Source: Phaeodactylum tricornutum CCAP 1055/1
Lineage: Eukaryota; Bacillariophyta; Bacillariophyceae; Surirellales; Neidiaceae
Length of the DNA stretch: 64,000 nucleotides
Assembly: GCF_000150955.2 (NCBI RefSeq)
Contig: NC_011671.1
Location: forward strand, 1,302,001 to 1,366,000
Direction: 5' to 3'
The number at the start of each line of letters is the position of its first letter. Within the stretch, counting starts at the first letter, position 1. The position numbers were made by a program, and so were the translations under genes. Under the pieces are notes generated by a model. It saw only the letters and a program-made list of their open reading frames with translations, was not told where the DNA came from and searched no databases. This document shows positions 18,253 through 28,545 of the stretch, in pieces.

Positions 18253-19896
18253 ATGAAACCTTTGCCGTCATTTCCGTCTTCACAAAATGTTCCGTCTCCA
18301 AAATCCAGAAAAGAAAAGGAGATTGAAGCCACGGATAAACTACTGGCGAAAGCGGAGGATCTGCTGAAGGAAGTCGACGAATCGCATGTTATGAATGAGG
18401 GAAGGCCCCGTGCATACCCTACATTTGATCGATCGGAAGTAAAATTTGGACCCATACTGGGAGTGGGGGGATTCGGTATTGTGTTTGAAGTAAAAGGATT
18501 CTGTCTTAAACCACCAACCGACGTTTCTACTCCGAAATCGATGGCTGCTCTCGCCATTGACGTTGACATCGTGGCACCAGAATCCAGACTGAATCCAACT
18601 AATATAATGCCATCTCTGCCAGAAAACAACACAACATCGAATAAAATAACTATGCTGCCGGCGACTGACAACAATTCGCGATCAAAATCGAGAGGCAGCG
18701 TACGAATCTCGGAGACCATGGCGGACCCACCTTCCGAAGAAAAGCACTACGATGTGCGTTACGCGAGAACACAAATGTCGAAGCATGCACGAAGGAGTGG
18801 CGACGCCAGATATGCCATCAAACGACTCCACCGAGATTTAAGCGATTTAGAGCGTGCGAGGGGCATGATCGATCTCGCTATTGAAGCAAAATTTCTCTCG
18901 GTGATTTGGCATCCAAATATTGGTGAGTATTTCACACTTCTGTCGTTTCAAACCTTCTGGTAATTTCTAACGTTACCCTTTTGCATTCCAGTCAAAATGA
19001 GAGGTATGTCGACTGGCCCTATGCTAGACTCTGGATTCTTTATCATTATGGATAGATTGTACGAAACACTCATGCAGAAGATGCACGTGTGGGGTGACCG
19101 AAAGTCAAAGAATCGAGGAAAATTATTTGGTATTGGGGCCAACAAGTCTGAGCTGGACCAACTTATGGTGGAGCGCATGACAGTTGCTTATGATTTAGCT
19201 GCTGCTTTTTGGTATATGCATGAACACAAGTACGTCAAGTGATTCATCTTTCGTTGTCGGAACGATTTGTTGTCGTCTAACACGGTTGTGATGCTTTCCA
19301 GGCTCGTCTATCGTGACATTAAGCAGGAAAACATTGGGTTTGACATTCGAGGGGACGTGAAAGTCTTTGATTTTGGATTGTGTAAAAGTTTATCTCCTGC
19401 CTTGAAAGCGAAAGACACAGGTGGACGCGAGGCGTATGGGTATCTACTTACTCCGCGCACAGGATCGGTACCGTATATGGCACCGGAGGTAGCCGATTGT
19501 CGAGCGTATGATTGCCAGTGTGACGTATTTTCGTTTGCAATTCTTTTGTGGGAGGTTCTAGCGTTAAAGGCTGCCTATAAAGGGTATTCCCGTCGAGAGT
19601 TCTTGGAGCGTGTTGTTCGGAAGCAAGAGCGGCCCCAGCTGAACCGTAATTGGCCGCCCCTAACTCGGCTTATGATTCGAGAGGCTTGGGAGCACGACCC
19701 TGAGAAGCGACCGGATATGAAGCGGGTTGCGGTCATGATAAGAGGAGATTTGAACGAGATGAGTGCCGATGCATCCGTCCGCGACCGCACTGCCCACATG
19801 AGGGAGCGATCTGCACATAGCTTTCGTCTTTCGCGAACTCTTCCACGGTCACATAGATCACAGTCCAATCTACACGAAGAGGTTGGAAAGCTGTGA
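18253..19896 (+). CDS. Protein kinase with N-lobe insertion, copy 1 of a tandem pair
   Basis: Three exons, 18253-18922, 18992-19229 and 19302-19896, with introns of 69 and 72 bases; each join keeps the frame and gives 500 residues. The glycine loop GVGGFG starts at residue 70, but the ATP-anchoring Lys in RYAIKRL is residue 190. The usual spacing is about 20, so roughly 100 extra residues, Ser/Thr/Pro-rich, sit inside the N-lobe. The catalytic loop is VYRDIKQEN, the metal loop VFDFGLCK, and GSVPYMAPE closes the activation segment. The catalytic residues are therefore present and activity is expected. Family: serine/threonine kinase; the MAPE motif and domain also resemble mixed-lineage/TKL kinases. 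The tail is Arg/Ser-rich. Confidence 0.88.
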
Positions 19897-20359
19897 AAGC
19901 GGTCACGCTTTCACATCAGGAAGTTGTTGCTCTTTGTTGGTGTTTCTTTGTTACGCGTAGCTTGTCCCTCTCTCTGGTCTAGTTTTAGAGTGGCTGTGTG
20001 GTGGCATGCGAAATTGACAGTAAACCGATGTGGGGTCTCAAACTAGGTTTTCAACCTGAAAAAGACATACACCATCCAATAGAAAGGCGTGTTTCTGTCG
20101 TCGACTAATGTCTCGCATTCTTCGCAGCTTTCAACATTGAGGTATGGGAAATCGTCGCAGCACACGTCTTCTATGTTACGGTTAGCAGTATTAGCACCCT
20201 GCAACAGCTCCACGAAGTAGGAAATCCTCCGCTCGGCGAGTACGGATGAGCTTCGCAGCAGAAGGCTGTGCGGAACCCCTTCTTGACACCGACACCGAAT
20301 ACTCCTACTTTAGCCCTCCTATTATTCGCTCGTGTTTCTCTGTGAAAATTTAAGGTACC
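19897..20359. other. Spacer between the tandem kinases
   Basis: 463 bases holding the end of copy 1 and the promoter of copy 2. No clear repeat of the upstream region of copy 1 was seen, so the duplicated unit seems limited to the transcribed part. Confidence 0.4.
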
Positions 20360-21892
20360 ATGCCAACAGACTCGGAGAAAGAGGCGGAATATGCCAAACG
20401 AATACTGAAAAAGGCAGACAAGATACTTGCCGACGTAGACGATGCCTACATTATTCGTGAGCGAGGCCACTTCCAACGGTCAATGCCGCTGTTTCGTCCG
20501 GAAGAAGTCACTTTAGGTCCAATCTTGGGTCAAGGCGGTTTTGGAGTCGTGAACGAGGTCTCAAATTTTTGTTTGGATGCAGACGAAACGGAAGAGAAAG
20601 TCCCACAAAGCGGTAATGCCGAACACGAACCCAAATCGAGCGATACAGCTACACCGCCCAAGGAAAATGCGAATCCTGCCGTTCATGAAGCGACGGTCGA
20701 CAACTTAAAAGGTCGAGTCAAGCAGAATTCTATCGACAACAATGTGCACTATGACGTGCTCAAGGCTAGAGAGCTTATGAAAGCAAACTGTTTGAAAAAC
20801 CGATCTGCACGGTACGCACTCAAACGACTGCACGACGACCTTAGCGATCTGGAGAAAGCTAGGGGGATGATTGACTTGGCAGTAGAAGCAAAGTACCTTT
20901 CCGTAGTCTGGCATCCCAATATTGGTAAGCAAAAAGTTTCTCGATCGAGGAGCGAGGGGCGGTATGGCATATGTATTTTGAGGTAGTTTAGGTTTGAGCC
21001 TCACCAACGACATCCTCCCTCCTTTGTTCATTCATAGTCAAAATGCGCGGTATGGCCAAAGGATCTCTGGTAGACCCTGACTTTTTTATTATTATGGATA
21101 GACTCTACGAGACGCTGGATAAGCGCATAGAACACTGGTACACCGAGGAAAAGAAAAGTACAGGCAAAATGCTTGGACTTGGTAAGCGACCAAAGCGTCT
21201 GAAGCAGCTACTCGTGGAACGCATGACGGTAGCATACGATCTCGCTGCCGCTTTCTTTTACCTTCACGAAAATCGGTAAGTCCTGGTGCGCCTAGAGTTT
21301 TCTGTGTGCCACGAACGCAACGATCCATTGGTCTCTCACACGCTCCCATGTTCGTCGCAGCCTCGTCTATCGCGACATCAAACCCGAAAATATCGGCTTT
21401 GATTTCCGAGGCGATGTGAAAGTATTTGACTTTGGGCTGTGCAAGTCGCTATCGAGCAAGCTCAAAGCTCGGGACGGATACGGCTACCGTCTAACCGGAA
21501 GAGCAGGCAGTTTGCCATACATGGCACCGGAAGTGGCCAAGATGGAAACGTATGATACCAAGTGTGATGTCTATTCGTTTGCAATTTTAATGTGGGAGAT
21601 TATGTCGTTGAAGCAAGCGTTCAAGGGCATGAGTGCATCGTCTTTCATGGAAAAGGTGGTAATGCAACACGGTCGCTTGGTAGTACCCAAGACCTTTCCT
21701 CCACTGACGAGGCTGATGATCCCTGAAGCGTGGGACAGCGACCCTCAAAAACGACCCGACATGAAACGGGTAGCAATTTTAATCCGAGGAGATCTCAATG
21801 ATATGACGAACGACGAAGCAATTCTGCGGAGAACCAAACACATGAAGGATCGATCGAACCACTCCTTTAGTGGCTTCGACATTGATGACTAA
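20360..21892 (+). CDS. Protein kinase with N-lobe insertion, copy 2 of a tandem pair
   Basis: Three exons, 20360-20924, 21038-21275 and 21361-21892, with introns of 113 and 85 bases; 444 residues. Both introns fall at the same codon positions as in copy 1 (after PNI-V and in HENR-LVYRD), and exon 2 is 238 bases in both, which shows tandem duplication of a three-exon parent. GQGGFG starts at residue 57 and the Lys of RYALKRL is residue 155, so the inserted segment is present but about 20 residues shorter than in copy 1 and of different sequence. VYRDIKPEN, VFDFGLCK and GSLPYMAPE complete the active site. It starts MPTDSEKEAEYAKRI, a helical stretch also seen in copy 1. Confidence 0.9.
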
Positions 21893-21939
21893 GAGGCAGG
21901 CTCTCACCGCCTGGATGTCAGGTGTAATGAAACTTACAG

Positions 21940-22308
21940 TTAGTTGTTGATACTCCAAGTATGCTTGCAATTCGGACACTCGTAGAAGACTGTTTGTCCT
22001 TCGTCAACCGAGCGGAGCTGCACGGTGTAGTATCCGACTTCGGGATGGGAGCACTTGATGCACGGCTCTTCAATAGTTGCGCGCACTGGCTCTTTAGAAA
22101 TCCGTAAAGCGGCCTGTTCCTCATCGGTTTTCGCCCAGATAGGATCTGGACGTCTCATGGAAACCGTCGTTGTTGTCGGCAGTTGCGCAGTCTCCATGTC
22201 GGAAAGATTGGATTGATACGAGCACAAGTCACATTGAATAGCTCCCGACGAATCGCACCGTAGTGTGGATTTACAATGTGGACAGAAAGGCCAAGTCATT
22301 GTTTTCAC
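21940..22308 (-). CDS. RPA12: RNA polymerase I subunit A12 (RPA12/A12.2), TFIIS-like
   Basis: A protein of 122 residues, the usual length of this subunit. The N-terminal zinc ribbon reads FCPHC...CDLC, and the C-terminal ribbon reads CIKC...CPNCKHTWSINN with RSVDEGQT between. The acidic DE pair of that hairpin reaches the polymerase active site and supports RNA cleavage, by family knowledge. It acts in the nucleolus in rRNA synthesis. Two Met codons (1 and 4) could start it. It converges on the kinase gene with a 47-base gap between stops. Confidence 0.92.
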   Translation of the reverse strand: MKTMTWPFCPHCKSTLRCDSSGAIQCDLCSYQSNLSDMETAQLPTTTTVSMRRPDPIWAKTDEEQAALRISKEPVRATIEEPCIKCSHPEVGYYTVQLRSVDEGQTVFYECPNCKHTWSINN

Positions 22309-22767
22309 AATCTAGTGGAAGTGAAACAATCCATGTGCAGTCCATGTAGGCGTGCAAGGTACGGGAATGGCTGTGGATGGACTTGGTTTTGGTGGTAGAG
22401 AGAGCTTTTGAGAGTGATATTGCGATCGATCGATCGATCACAGTCGAGCCGTGATTCCTACAGATAAGTAAGGATAGCAGACTATCTGGTACTCACTGTA
22501 CGTGGGACGACGAACCCTAAATCTGGTCTGTACGCAGTACGATCCCAAAGTTTCCCAGTCCGAAGCATAAGGTATTGCACATCTTTGATTACCTACCTAC
22601 CTACATTCATTGCTTCGTTTCGATCACGTACGCTATACTCGTACGCAGGACTGTAATGGATGCGAAGGTCACTGTTTTCAATTCTCTGTGCGGGAAATGA
22701 TCCCGCGATCGCCAGATAAGCTGCATTGTACCGTAATACTTTTCCAATTCAGTTTCAATGTAACAAG
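22309..22767. promoter_or_regulatory. Divergent spacer with short tandem repeats
   Basis: 459 bases between RPA12 and the secreted-protein gene. It contains (CGAT)4 at 22423-22438 followed by a TCACAGTCG word, a one-base variant of a word recurring in other spacers, and a short ACCT run near 22590. Confidence 0.5.
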
Positions 22768-23502
22768 ATGAGACGTCTGGTCTTACCAATCACGTTGGCA
22801 TCGCTTGTGATGTTTTTCTTCTTGGACCTATGCGATTGTAGACGATCGGGGCATCCACTTCCAGCTCCGGTCGATCGATCCGACACCACTGGCGAGATTC
22901 CAACACTTGCGACCGAAATTGTATGGGAGGAAATCGTCGACGAAAGTAGACACATCAAGAAGCCAGACCCAACTCACGGCCAGAAACCCAAGCGCCCCAT
23001 CCTCACGTGGCGTTTCAACACCGCTGTCAAACGCCGACGTGAATCCAGTGAAAATGTTGCACCCCATCCGTTGCGGATGGACGAGTACGAGTTGTGCATC
23101 TCGTGGAGAGATAAAGCATTGAAACGATACGTGAACGAGACACTTGTTCTGCAATTTTCGGACAACGGTTTTGTACGTGCGCGAAATGTCGGTGATGTTT
23201 CGAAAACACTAGTGGGCACTTGGACTTTATCGCCAGACGGTGTTTCCTGGGAGCTGCCTGTGCAAACCTGTATCAAGAAACCAACGACAAAGCTACTGTT
23301 TTTTGCCGACATGCATTTGAATCCGTTCGGACCACAGCCAAAATTCACTCGAGGGATTATACTGCAAGGGGATTTGAAACGAAAACGGTTCCGACCCGTA
23401 GTCGGGACGTTTTCTGGAAGGGGAAAGGGTGTGGATACGGCCGATTTCTCTTACCAGCATCGAGGCTTTGGCTTGTACAAAGAGTCCAGCGACGCAAATT
23501 AA
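22768..23502 (+). CDS. Secreted protein of unknown function
   Basis: A protein of 244 residues from the ATG at 22768; the longer open frame upstream lacks an ATG. It begins with a signal peptide, MRRLVLPITLASLVMFFFLD, followed by CDC. The mature part has no motif I recognise. A TWTLSPDGVSWELP-like segment, and a C-terminal VGTFSGRGKG, suggest a small beta-rich fold; the pattern resembles lipocalin-like or cell-wall accessory proteins only loosely. The last 107 bases are duplicated, in decayed form, at 7654-7859. It converges on the DUF1995 gene with a gap of about 75 bases between stops. Confidence 0.7.
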   Translation: MRRLVLPITLASLVMFFFLDLCDCRRSGHPLPAPVDRSDTTGEIPTLATEIVWEEIVDESRHIKKPDPTHGQKPKRPILTWRFNTAVKRRRESSENVAPHPLRMDEYELCISWRDKALKRYVNETLVLQFSDNGFVRARNVGDVSKTLVGTWTLSPDGVSWELPVQTCIKKPTTKLLFFADMHLNPFGPQPKFTRGIILQGDLKRKRFRPVVGTFSGRGKGVDTADFSYQHRGFGLYKESSDAN

Positions 23503-23577
23503 CAAATCATGTTGCAGAACTGAGCCTCTCGTGATTGATTATAGCGCTACTTTATTTAGAATGCCATTTCATTGGGT

Positions 23578-24717
23578 TCACGTCAACCATTCTTGACTAG
23601 CCTCGGGACGCTCCTCTTCCCACCACGTAGTCGTTTTGTATCCGGTCCGTAAGAAACTAAGTGTAGATCCCTCGTCGTCCAAGATTCCTTGGCTCTTCAA
23701 GTCGTCCGTCAACTGTTCTTTGAACGCACCGAGAGCTGGTCGAATGTCGCTGCCGACAAGTCGACGATACCGACCAGTACCAGTATCAAGCAAAGTCTGA
23801 TACTGACCAGGATAGGCTCGGAAGAGACATCCCTGAAAGTTGACCATGAACGGAGGCTTTGGAGTTGACCGCGTGTACTGGCGTGTACGCAAATAATAGA
23901 CAGGCTTGACGCGGCTCAGAAAACGATCTTGAAACTCTTTTTTGGGAAACGCTGGTGCACCAAAATCACCACGAAGCACATCCAGTTTAAGATTGAAAAA
24001 CACAATCGTCTTATCAGGCTCTTGCTTATGTAAAGCTTCCACGTCGGGCAGTTCTTGCGCGGACGCCGTGAGGATAATGTAAAGATCCGTGTCTGGTACG
24101 GGCTTTACTGAACCTTCTCGCTTTCCGAGCAGATTGAGAAAAATTTGCTCGGGTTTGAAGTACCGATCGTCAATTCCTTCACTGGAAAGAAGACTGCTGA
24201 TTACAACACCAGGATAGGGATTGATAGACCCTGCCTTTTCAACGGCAAAATCGGCTTCGGCTTGATCAGGGAAGAGCAGAGCAATCTTCTTAAGCGAACT
24301 ACCGTCTCGTTCACCAGCAAGTAAACCCTTCGAAAAGTCTAACGCGAGTTTCAGGTTGGCTTGAACGACATCGTATGCGCTCACGTCGTCCATTTCCAAG
24401 ACAGCCGCGGGCAAGGGGGGGAACTCAACTTCCAAGAGTTTATGTCCGTCCTTTCGAGCTAATCGGACGGCCCGCTGGCAATCCTGCTGCAATTCAAAGA
24501 AAGAGGACGGAGGAGGCAGCTTTGATGCGTATTGCTTAAACTCCACAACACTGTTTTCCGAAGGCGGCGGAACATTCCAGAGTTGTGTTGGCGACGAAAT
24601 TGTATTCGCCTGAGAAAACTTCATTGGCATTCCCCTAGACGGTGTCCATGCATTCGTGAGATTGATGGAGAGCATGGAAAGCCATGCTATCCGAATCCCC
24701 CTCATCTTTGATCTCAT
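23578..24717 (-). CDS. Plastid DUF1995 protein (LPA3-like)
   Basis: About 379 residues from the Met codon at 24717; an upstream in-frame ATG at 24777 would add 20 residues. I prefer 24717 because a hydrophobic signal segment (IAWLSMLSINLTNAW) then sits at the N-terminus, ending in an Ala-aromatic junction like diatom plastid presequences. The mature part has PPSSFFELQQDCQRAVR, VEFPPLP and LLFPDQAEADFA, the layout of DUF1995, a domain of chloroplast proteins that includes plant LPA3, needed for photosystem II assembly. LPA3 function here is inference from family. The 3' end is shared with the duplicate at 7654-7859. Confidence 0.75.
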   Translation of the reverse strand: MRSKMRGIRIAWLSMLSINLTNAWTPSRGMPMKFSQANTISSPTQLWNVPPPSENSVVEFKQYASKLPPPSSFFELQQDCQRAVRLARKDGHKLLEVEFPPLPAAVLEMDDVSAYDVVQANLKLALDFSKGLLAGERDGSSLKKIALLFPDQAEADFAVEKAGSINPYPGVVISSLLSSEGIDDRYFKPEQIFLNLLGKREGSVKPVPDTDLYIILTASAQELPDVEALHKQEPDKTIVFFNLKLDVLRGDFGAPAFPKKEFQDRFLSRVKPVYYLRTRQYTRSTPKPPFMVNFQGCLFRAYPGQYQTLLDTGTGRYRRLVGSDIRPALGAFKEQLTDDLKSQGILDDEGSTLSFLRTGYKTTTWWEEERPEASQEWLT

Positions 24718-25484
24718 AGTCTTATAAAAAGTAGTTTTCCCGCTTTCTCTCCTTTCTGCCGCCTTACAAGGAATCATTCATCCAGAGCAACAGTATAAGA
24801 TTATGTGTTGGATGCTGACATCGACTGTGAGCAACACATTCCTTGTGTTACAAGTTTCTCCTTGGAATAGTCAGTCAGTCGGTCGGTCGGCGCGACGGTT
24901 GAAATCGTGATGATGCAGGAGTGTCCGACCTGGCAACTTGCCAACGTCATCAGAAGATCGGATGCTTGGTGGTGTCACAGTAGAACGGTCGTTAATGTAA
25001 AGTTGGATGCAGATTTCGTATGACATTTATCAAATGATAGTGATCTATTTTTCATTTATTTTTTCGGAATAATAAGTGTACGTGAACATACATTACCGTC
25101 AACCTTATATTCACAGTTTCGTCTCTAATGTTTCAAACATGGATCCACTATACTCAACAATAAGCTACCTCTAAAGAACATGTACGATCCAACACACGAG
25201 TTGGTTCCCAAGACTATTCGAAATGCAAAAGGTTTAAATCCTATGGTGTTTATCGCATCACATTGTTCGCAAGTTTCTGACAGTGAGCCACCGGGACCTC
25301 CAGTTCGAAGAAGGCTTCGGATTTCCCGCGGGATAATTCAGGTTAAATCGTCCTTACTATTAGCTACGAAAGCTTCCGAGATTTGAGGTCAACCGGGAAC
25401 CCCACAAATCGTTTTCCTTACTAGTTTTCCATCGATTGCGGTCAGTTCCCTTAACGGCACACATATGTCTGACAGCGAGACGAA
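24718..25484. other. Intergenic spacer, 767 bp
   Basis: This lies between the DUF1995 start and the TPR-like gene. It holds a CAGTCAGTCGGTCGGTCGG run near 24870-24890 and a CGACTGTGA word at 24822-24830. A 68-codon plus-strand frame (25180-25386) has no recognised content. Confidence 0.45.
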
Positions 25485-26192
25485 ATGAACGCAATTCAGC
25501 AGGCTGTCGATGAAAGCAACGCTGGTGCGGTCCTATTATCCAGAGGAAATTTCAGACAGGCTTCGACCGCTTTCCATCGTTCGTTGCGCTGGATACGGGA
25601 AGCTTCCATCATCGACGGAAATGAGTGCAATGCGCGATCATCGGATCATTCGCAGACAAGACGCGTAATGTTCGAAATAGTCCCTTCATTCACTGAAAAC
25701 AGCTCCGCTGTTGGATTGGATTGTGCGCATGGACATTGCTTCGTCTACAGCTGCCCATTATTTTTACATGTGATCGAAACGCAACGCGAAGAAAACACAT
25801 CGGACTGCACGCTTCTCACAGCATCCGTTGTCTTGTTTAATCGCGCGCTCACATATCACCACTTCAATCTTTCCCCAAGGCAGCGCGATCTAAGTCACGC
25901 AGCGAAAATGTACGGGATGTGTGCAGATCTTTTGGGAAGCCTATCTCAATGCGAAAGAGCAATGTACCGGGATCAACTCTGCATTGGCAGTGTTGCTGCT
26001 GTTGCGCTCAACAACCAAGCCCAGATTTTCTACCTTCAAAACGATTATGACAGATCGCAAGCCTGCCTAGAAAGCGTATCGGAGATACTGAGACTAGGAG
26101 GAGAGACCCTGTGGCTAGATGACACTGTAGTGGATGGGCTAGTATTCAACATGCTCCTTCTCGGTCGACCACATACCGCTGATGCCGCTTAA
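25485..26192 (+). CDS. TPR-like protein of unknown function
   Basis: A protein of 235 residues starting MNAIQQAVDESNAGAVLLS. Helical pairs with TPR-like spacing are visible: GAVLLSRGNFRQASTAFHRS near the N-terminus, VVLFNRALTYHHFNLSP in the middle, and ALNNQAQIFYLQNDYDRSQ near residue 185. The NNQAQIFY pattern matches the N-x-A/G-x-x-Y core of TPR helix A. It probably acts as a protein-binding scaffold; partner and location are unknown. Similar compact TPR proteins occur as multicopy families in diatoms, from general knowledge. No signal peptide is evident. Confidence 0.7.
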   Translation: MNAIQQAVDESNAGAVLLSRGNFRQASTAFHRSLRWIREASIIDGNECNARSSDHSQTRRVMFEIVPSFTENSSAVGLDCAHGHCFVYSCPLFLHVIETQREENTSDCTLLTASVVLFNRALTYHHFNLSPRQRDLSHAAKMYGMCADLLGSLSQCERAMYRDQLCIGSVAAVALNNQAQIFYLQNDYDRSQACLESVSEILRLGGETLWLDDTVVDGLVFNMLLLGRPHTADAA

Positions 26193-26625
26193 CTTATAAT
26201 ATACTGCGTAAGCGCACACCTCCATTGTTAATCCAATTTGATGGATCTGCTTTTATCTTTCTTCTCTACGGAGCATTGATGCTCAAGTTTCCAATCAAAA
26301 GTAATGCACTATGTTGCTCACAGTCACGAGGGTTTCCACAAAAGACAAAAATAGCCAAATAGACACTATAGCAACGTCATGATAGTTATGTCGATACAAT
26401 GTTTACGCTACGAGGGGGTAAGAAATTGACTGGGAATCATCCAAGTAGTCTGACGCACATGATTCCTTCATTTGAAATGTTAGAGTGTCCTCTTGTTCTT
26501 TGTTCGCGGTAATCCAGCCGTGCCCATTGCATATAAGAAGGTACTTGTTGCTTACGTTTCCCTCTACCATTGGCTTGAACATATATTAGCCTGGCGTGTA
26601 CCGGGTCACTGACTAACAGTAAACC
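26193..26625. other. Convergent spacer, 433 bp
   Basis: This lies between two convergent 3' ends. It contains TCACAGTCA at 26318-26326. A gap of this length between 3' ends is longer than at other convergent pairs in the window. No gene was seen. Confidence 0.4.
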
Positions 26626-28092
26626 CTAAATAGTCATGGCAATGGCATGCCTTTCAAAGCGGACTTGGCTCGCAATAACTGCCATGATTACATGAAGAGC
26701 AAGGTCTGTTCCTTTGGCCACGTGGACCTTGATTTGATGAGTTCGCAAAGTGTGCTCCCAGCTCCAGTATCCAACCAGGGGTTGCTCATACTTTGCTCCG
26801 AAAATTCCAATGTCATTGTTCGCGTCCAATCGTTCCGCTGCGGAAGAAAATGCTCCTCCATTCTCTTTCAAAATATCTCTTTCTGCTCTTGTCAGAGGAT
26901 CATTCTCTAAATAGCTTACATTATCCTCGGGATGGTCCTTTGCGTGCTGTTCCCGATCTTGCTCCAAGAGGTCAAGTACTTGTTCTTTCGACACAAGCGA
27001 GGTTTGGTGATTTCCAAAGAACCGGTTGTATATCTCTTGACAGCGAAGAAGAGGTCGCTCAAACTGAACAACACCCTCCAGAAGATCTGCATTCGTGACC
27101 TCTTTTGGCTTAGTGATTGCGTATGCCTCAAATGCGGCCTTCGATTTAGCCTGTATAGATTGTGACTGCTGCCGAAACCAATCTTGCATGTTAAGCATCG
27201 ATGTTTCAGCAGAAATCGTAGCAGATCTCAATAAGGTTGTCGAATTTGGCTTATTCGTCTTGTCAGATTGATGTGGAACCTCTTGATCGGCGGGAGGAAT
27301 GTCGGGCAGAGAGGGGGACGTTTCGCATGAAAGCTTTTTTTCAGCATTGACATCTTTGTCAGTTTCATCTTTGTCAATGAAAGGCGGTGGGATTCTCTTG
27401 AAATGACTATTTTCGGGTTCAGGCAAGGGAGGATCACTTTCTGAGCTCGTCAAGGCAAGGTCCTCAACTTTCCCGTTGGAAATGATCCTTTGGCGTTCTT
27501 TCATGCGGCTTGAGATCTTAGCAGCATCCCTCATCCATTGCTCATCTTGATCTATCTCGGTATCTGTTTGGGATGCAGAAAGAATCATAGCAATGGATGG
27601 CGGTCCGTAGTGAGCGGCCACCATCATGTATCGGCTCCAACTCACAGTTATGCAACAGCGTTTGTAAAGAATCGGAAGACGCTTCCGTCCAGTACCGATA
27701 TCGTGCTGACTGTCCTCATCCAGCTGAGCGGCTAATTTTTCGGTAGCTTCTTTGTCGGGCATTTGGCCTTCAAACGAGGGAACATAGAACCGAGAAATAA
27801 TCCAGAATCGCCGAGCTATATCCACATTTACTCGAAGAATGTAGTCGTCCCTACCTGATCCCATCAAATCGAAACAGGCAATCGTCCCTCGGACCGCACG
27901 CGTTCTGAACACAAGATTATCTCTTTCGTCAAGAATATTAAACTCTCTCTGGTTGACGGCTCTCTTGGTCATGTAGTACACTTCATATTGCTGTATCGGT
28001 GGTTGGCCATCAACGGTATCCTGGACGCCCCTTAGTTTCCCGTCTGCTAAACTCCAATTGTTTTCGTCCAATTTGGAAGAAGCTCCACCCAT
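26626..28092 (-). CDS. Putative N-myristoylated protein with LURP-one/tubby-like region
   Basis: A protein of 488 residues starting MGGASSK, a strong N-myristoylation context (Gly2, Ser6, Lys7). Residues about 30-180 (YEVYYMTKRAVNQREF, FNILDERDNLVFRTRAV, DYILRVNVDIARRFW) alternate short strands with D-x-x-G/N turns, like the LURP-one-related/tubby C-terminal beta-barrel. The middle (about 190-300) is Ser/Pro/Asp/Glu-rich and probably disordered. The C-terminal part contains a helical region and a WSWEHTLRTHQIKVHV stretch. A membrane-associated signalling or lipid-binding role is inference. The match to LURP-one is from motif spacing only and is weak. Confidence 0.7.
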   Translation of the reverse strand: MGGASSKLDENNWSLADGKLRGVQDTVDGQPPIQQYEVYYMTKRAVNQREFNILDERDNLVFRTRAVRGTIACFDLMGSGRDDYILRVNVDIARRFWIISRFYVPSFEGQMPDKEATEKLAAQLDEDSQHDIGTGRKRLPILYKRCCITVSWSRYMMVAAHYGPPSIAMILSASQTDTEIDQDEQWMRDAAKISSRMKERQRIISNGKVEDLALTSSESDPPLPEPENSHFKRIPPPFIDKDETDKDVNAEKKLSCETSPSLPDIPPADQEVPHQSDKTNKPNSTTLLRSATISAETSMLNMQDWFRQQSQSIQAKSKAAFEAYAITKPKEVTNADLLEGVVQFERPLLRCQEIYNRFFGNHQTSLVSKEQVLDLLEQDREQHAKDHPEDNVSYLENDPLTRAERDILKENGGAFSSAAERLDANNDIGIFGAKYEQPLVGYWSWEHTLRTHQIKVHVAKGTDLALHVIMAVIASQVRFERHAIAMTI

Positions 28093-28545
28093 ACCTCTAC
28101 TATGAGCTCGAATCCTGTGCCTACTCTCCTACTTCAGGCGTTGGCTTGCCCTTCCGCCTTGCAATCATTGCCATGGTGCATTTCAGTCACGTTAACTGGA
28201 AATTTAGCTGAGCGGTATCGATGGCTTCCCGTTTCCTTTCTCCGCTGAGCTAGGGTTGTAGGGTTTAAAATTATCAATTATGCTAATTGTCAGAACCAGA
28301 TTCTGACTTGACAGACTGTGAGTCGCGGCAAAGAGGCAGACATGAGCAGATCAAGCCGGCGCTCACGCATACCCTGCGCTCGCTGAGATATCTAAGTGGC
28401 TTCATATATGTAACTTTCAACGGATGAGTTGAGACGAGCCCCGCAGGAATAAGTGAAAATAAGCATCATTCAACGGAAGCCCTTCACAAACTTTTCATAC
28501 GTCCAGCCCACTTTTCTGTATATTCTTCTCGTTGTCGGTGCGACC
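28093..28545. promoter_or_regulatory. Divergent spacer, 453 bp
   Basis: This lies between the myristoylated protein and a small plus-strand frame. It holds AGACTGTGA at 28313-28321, one base away from the TGACTGTGA word found elsewhere. No RNA gene was seen. Confidence 0.4.

Noticed and set aside
18093-18719. Minus-strand frame of 208 codons over the first kinase exon
   Set aside because: It is antisense to the kinase exon, which has clear motifs and a conserved paralogue.
25180-25386. Plus-strand frame of 68 codons before the TPR-like gene
   Set aside because: It has no motif and I found no splice that joins it to the next gene.
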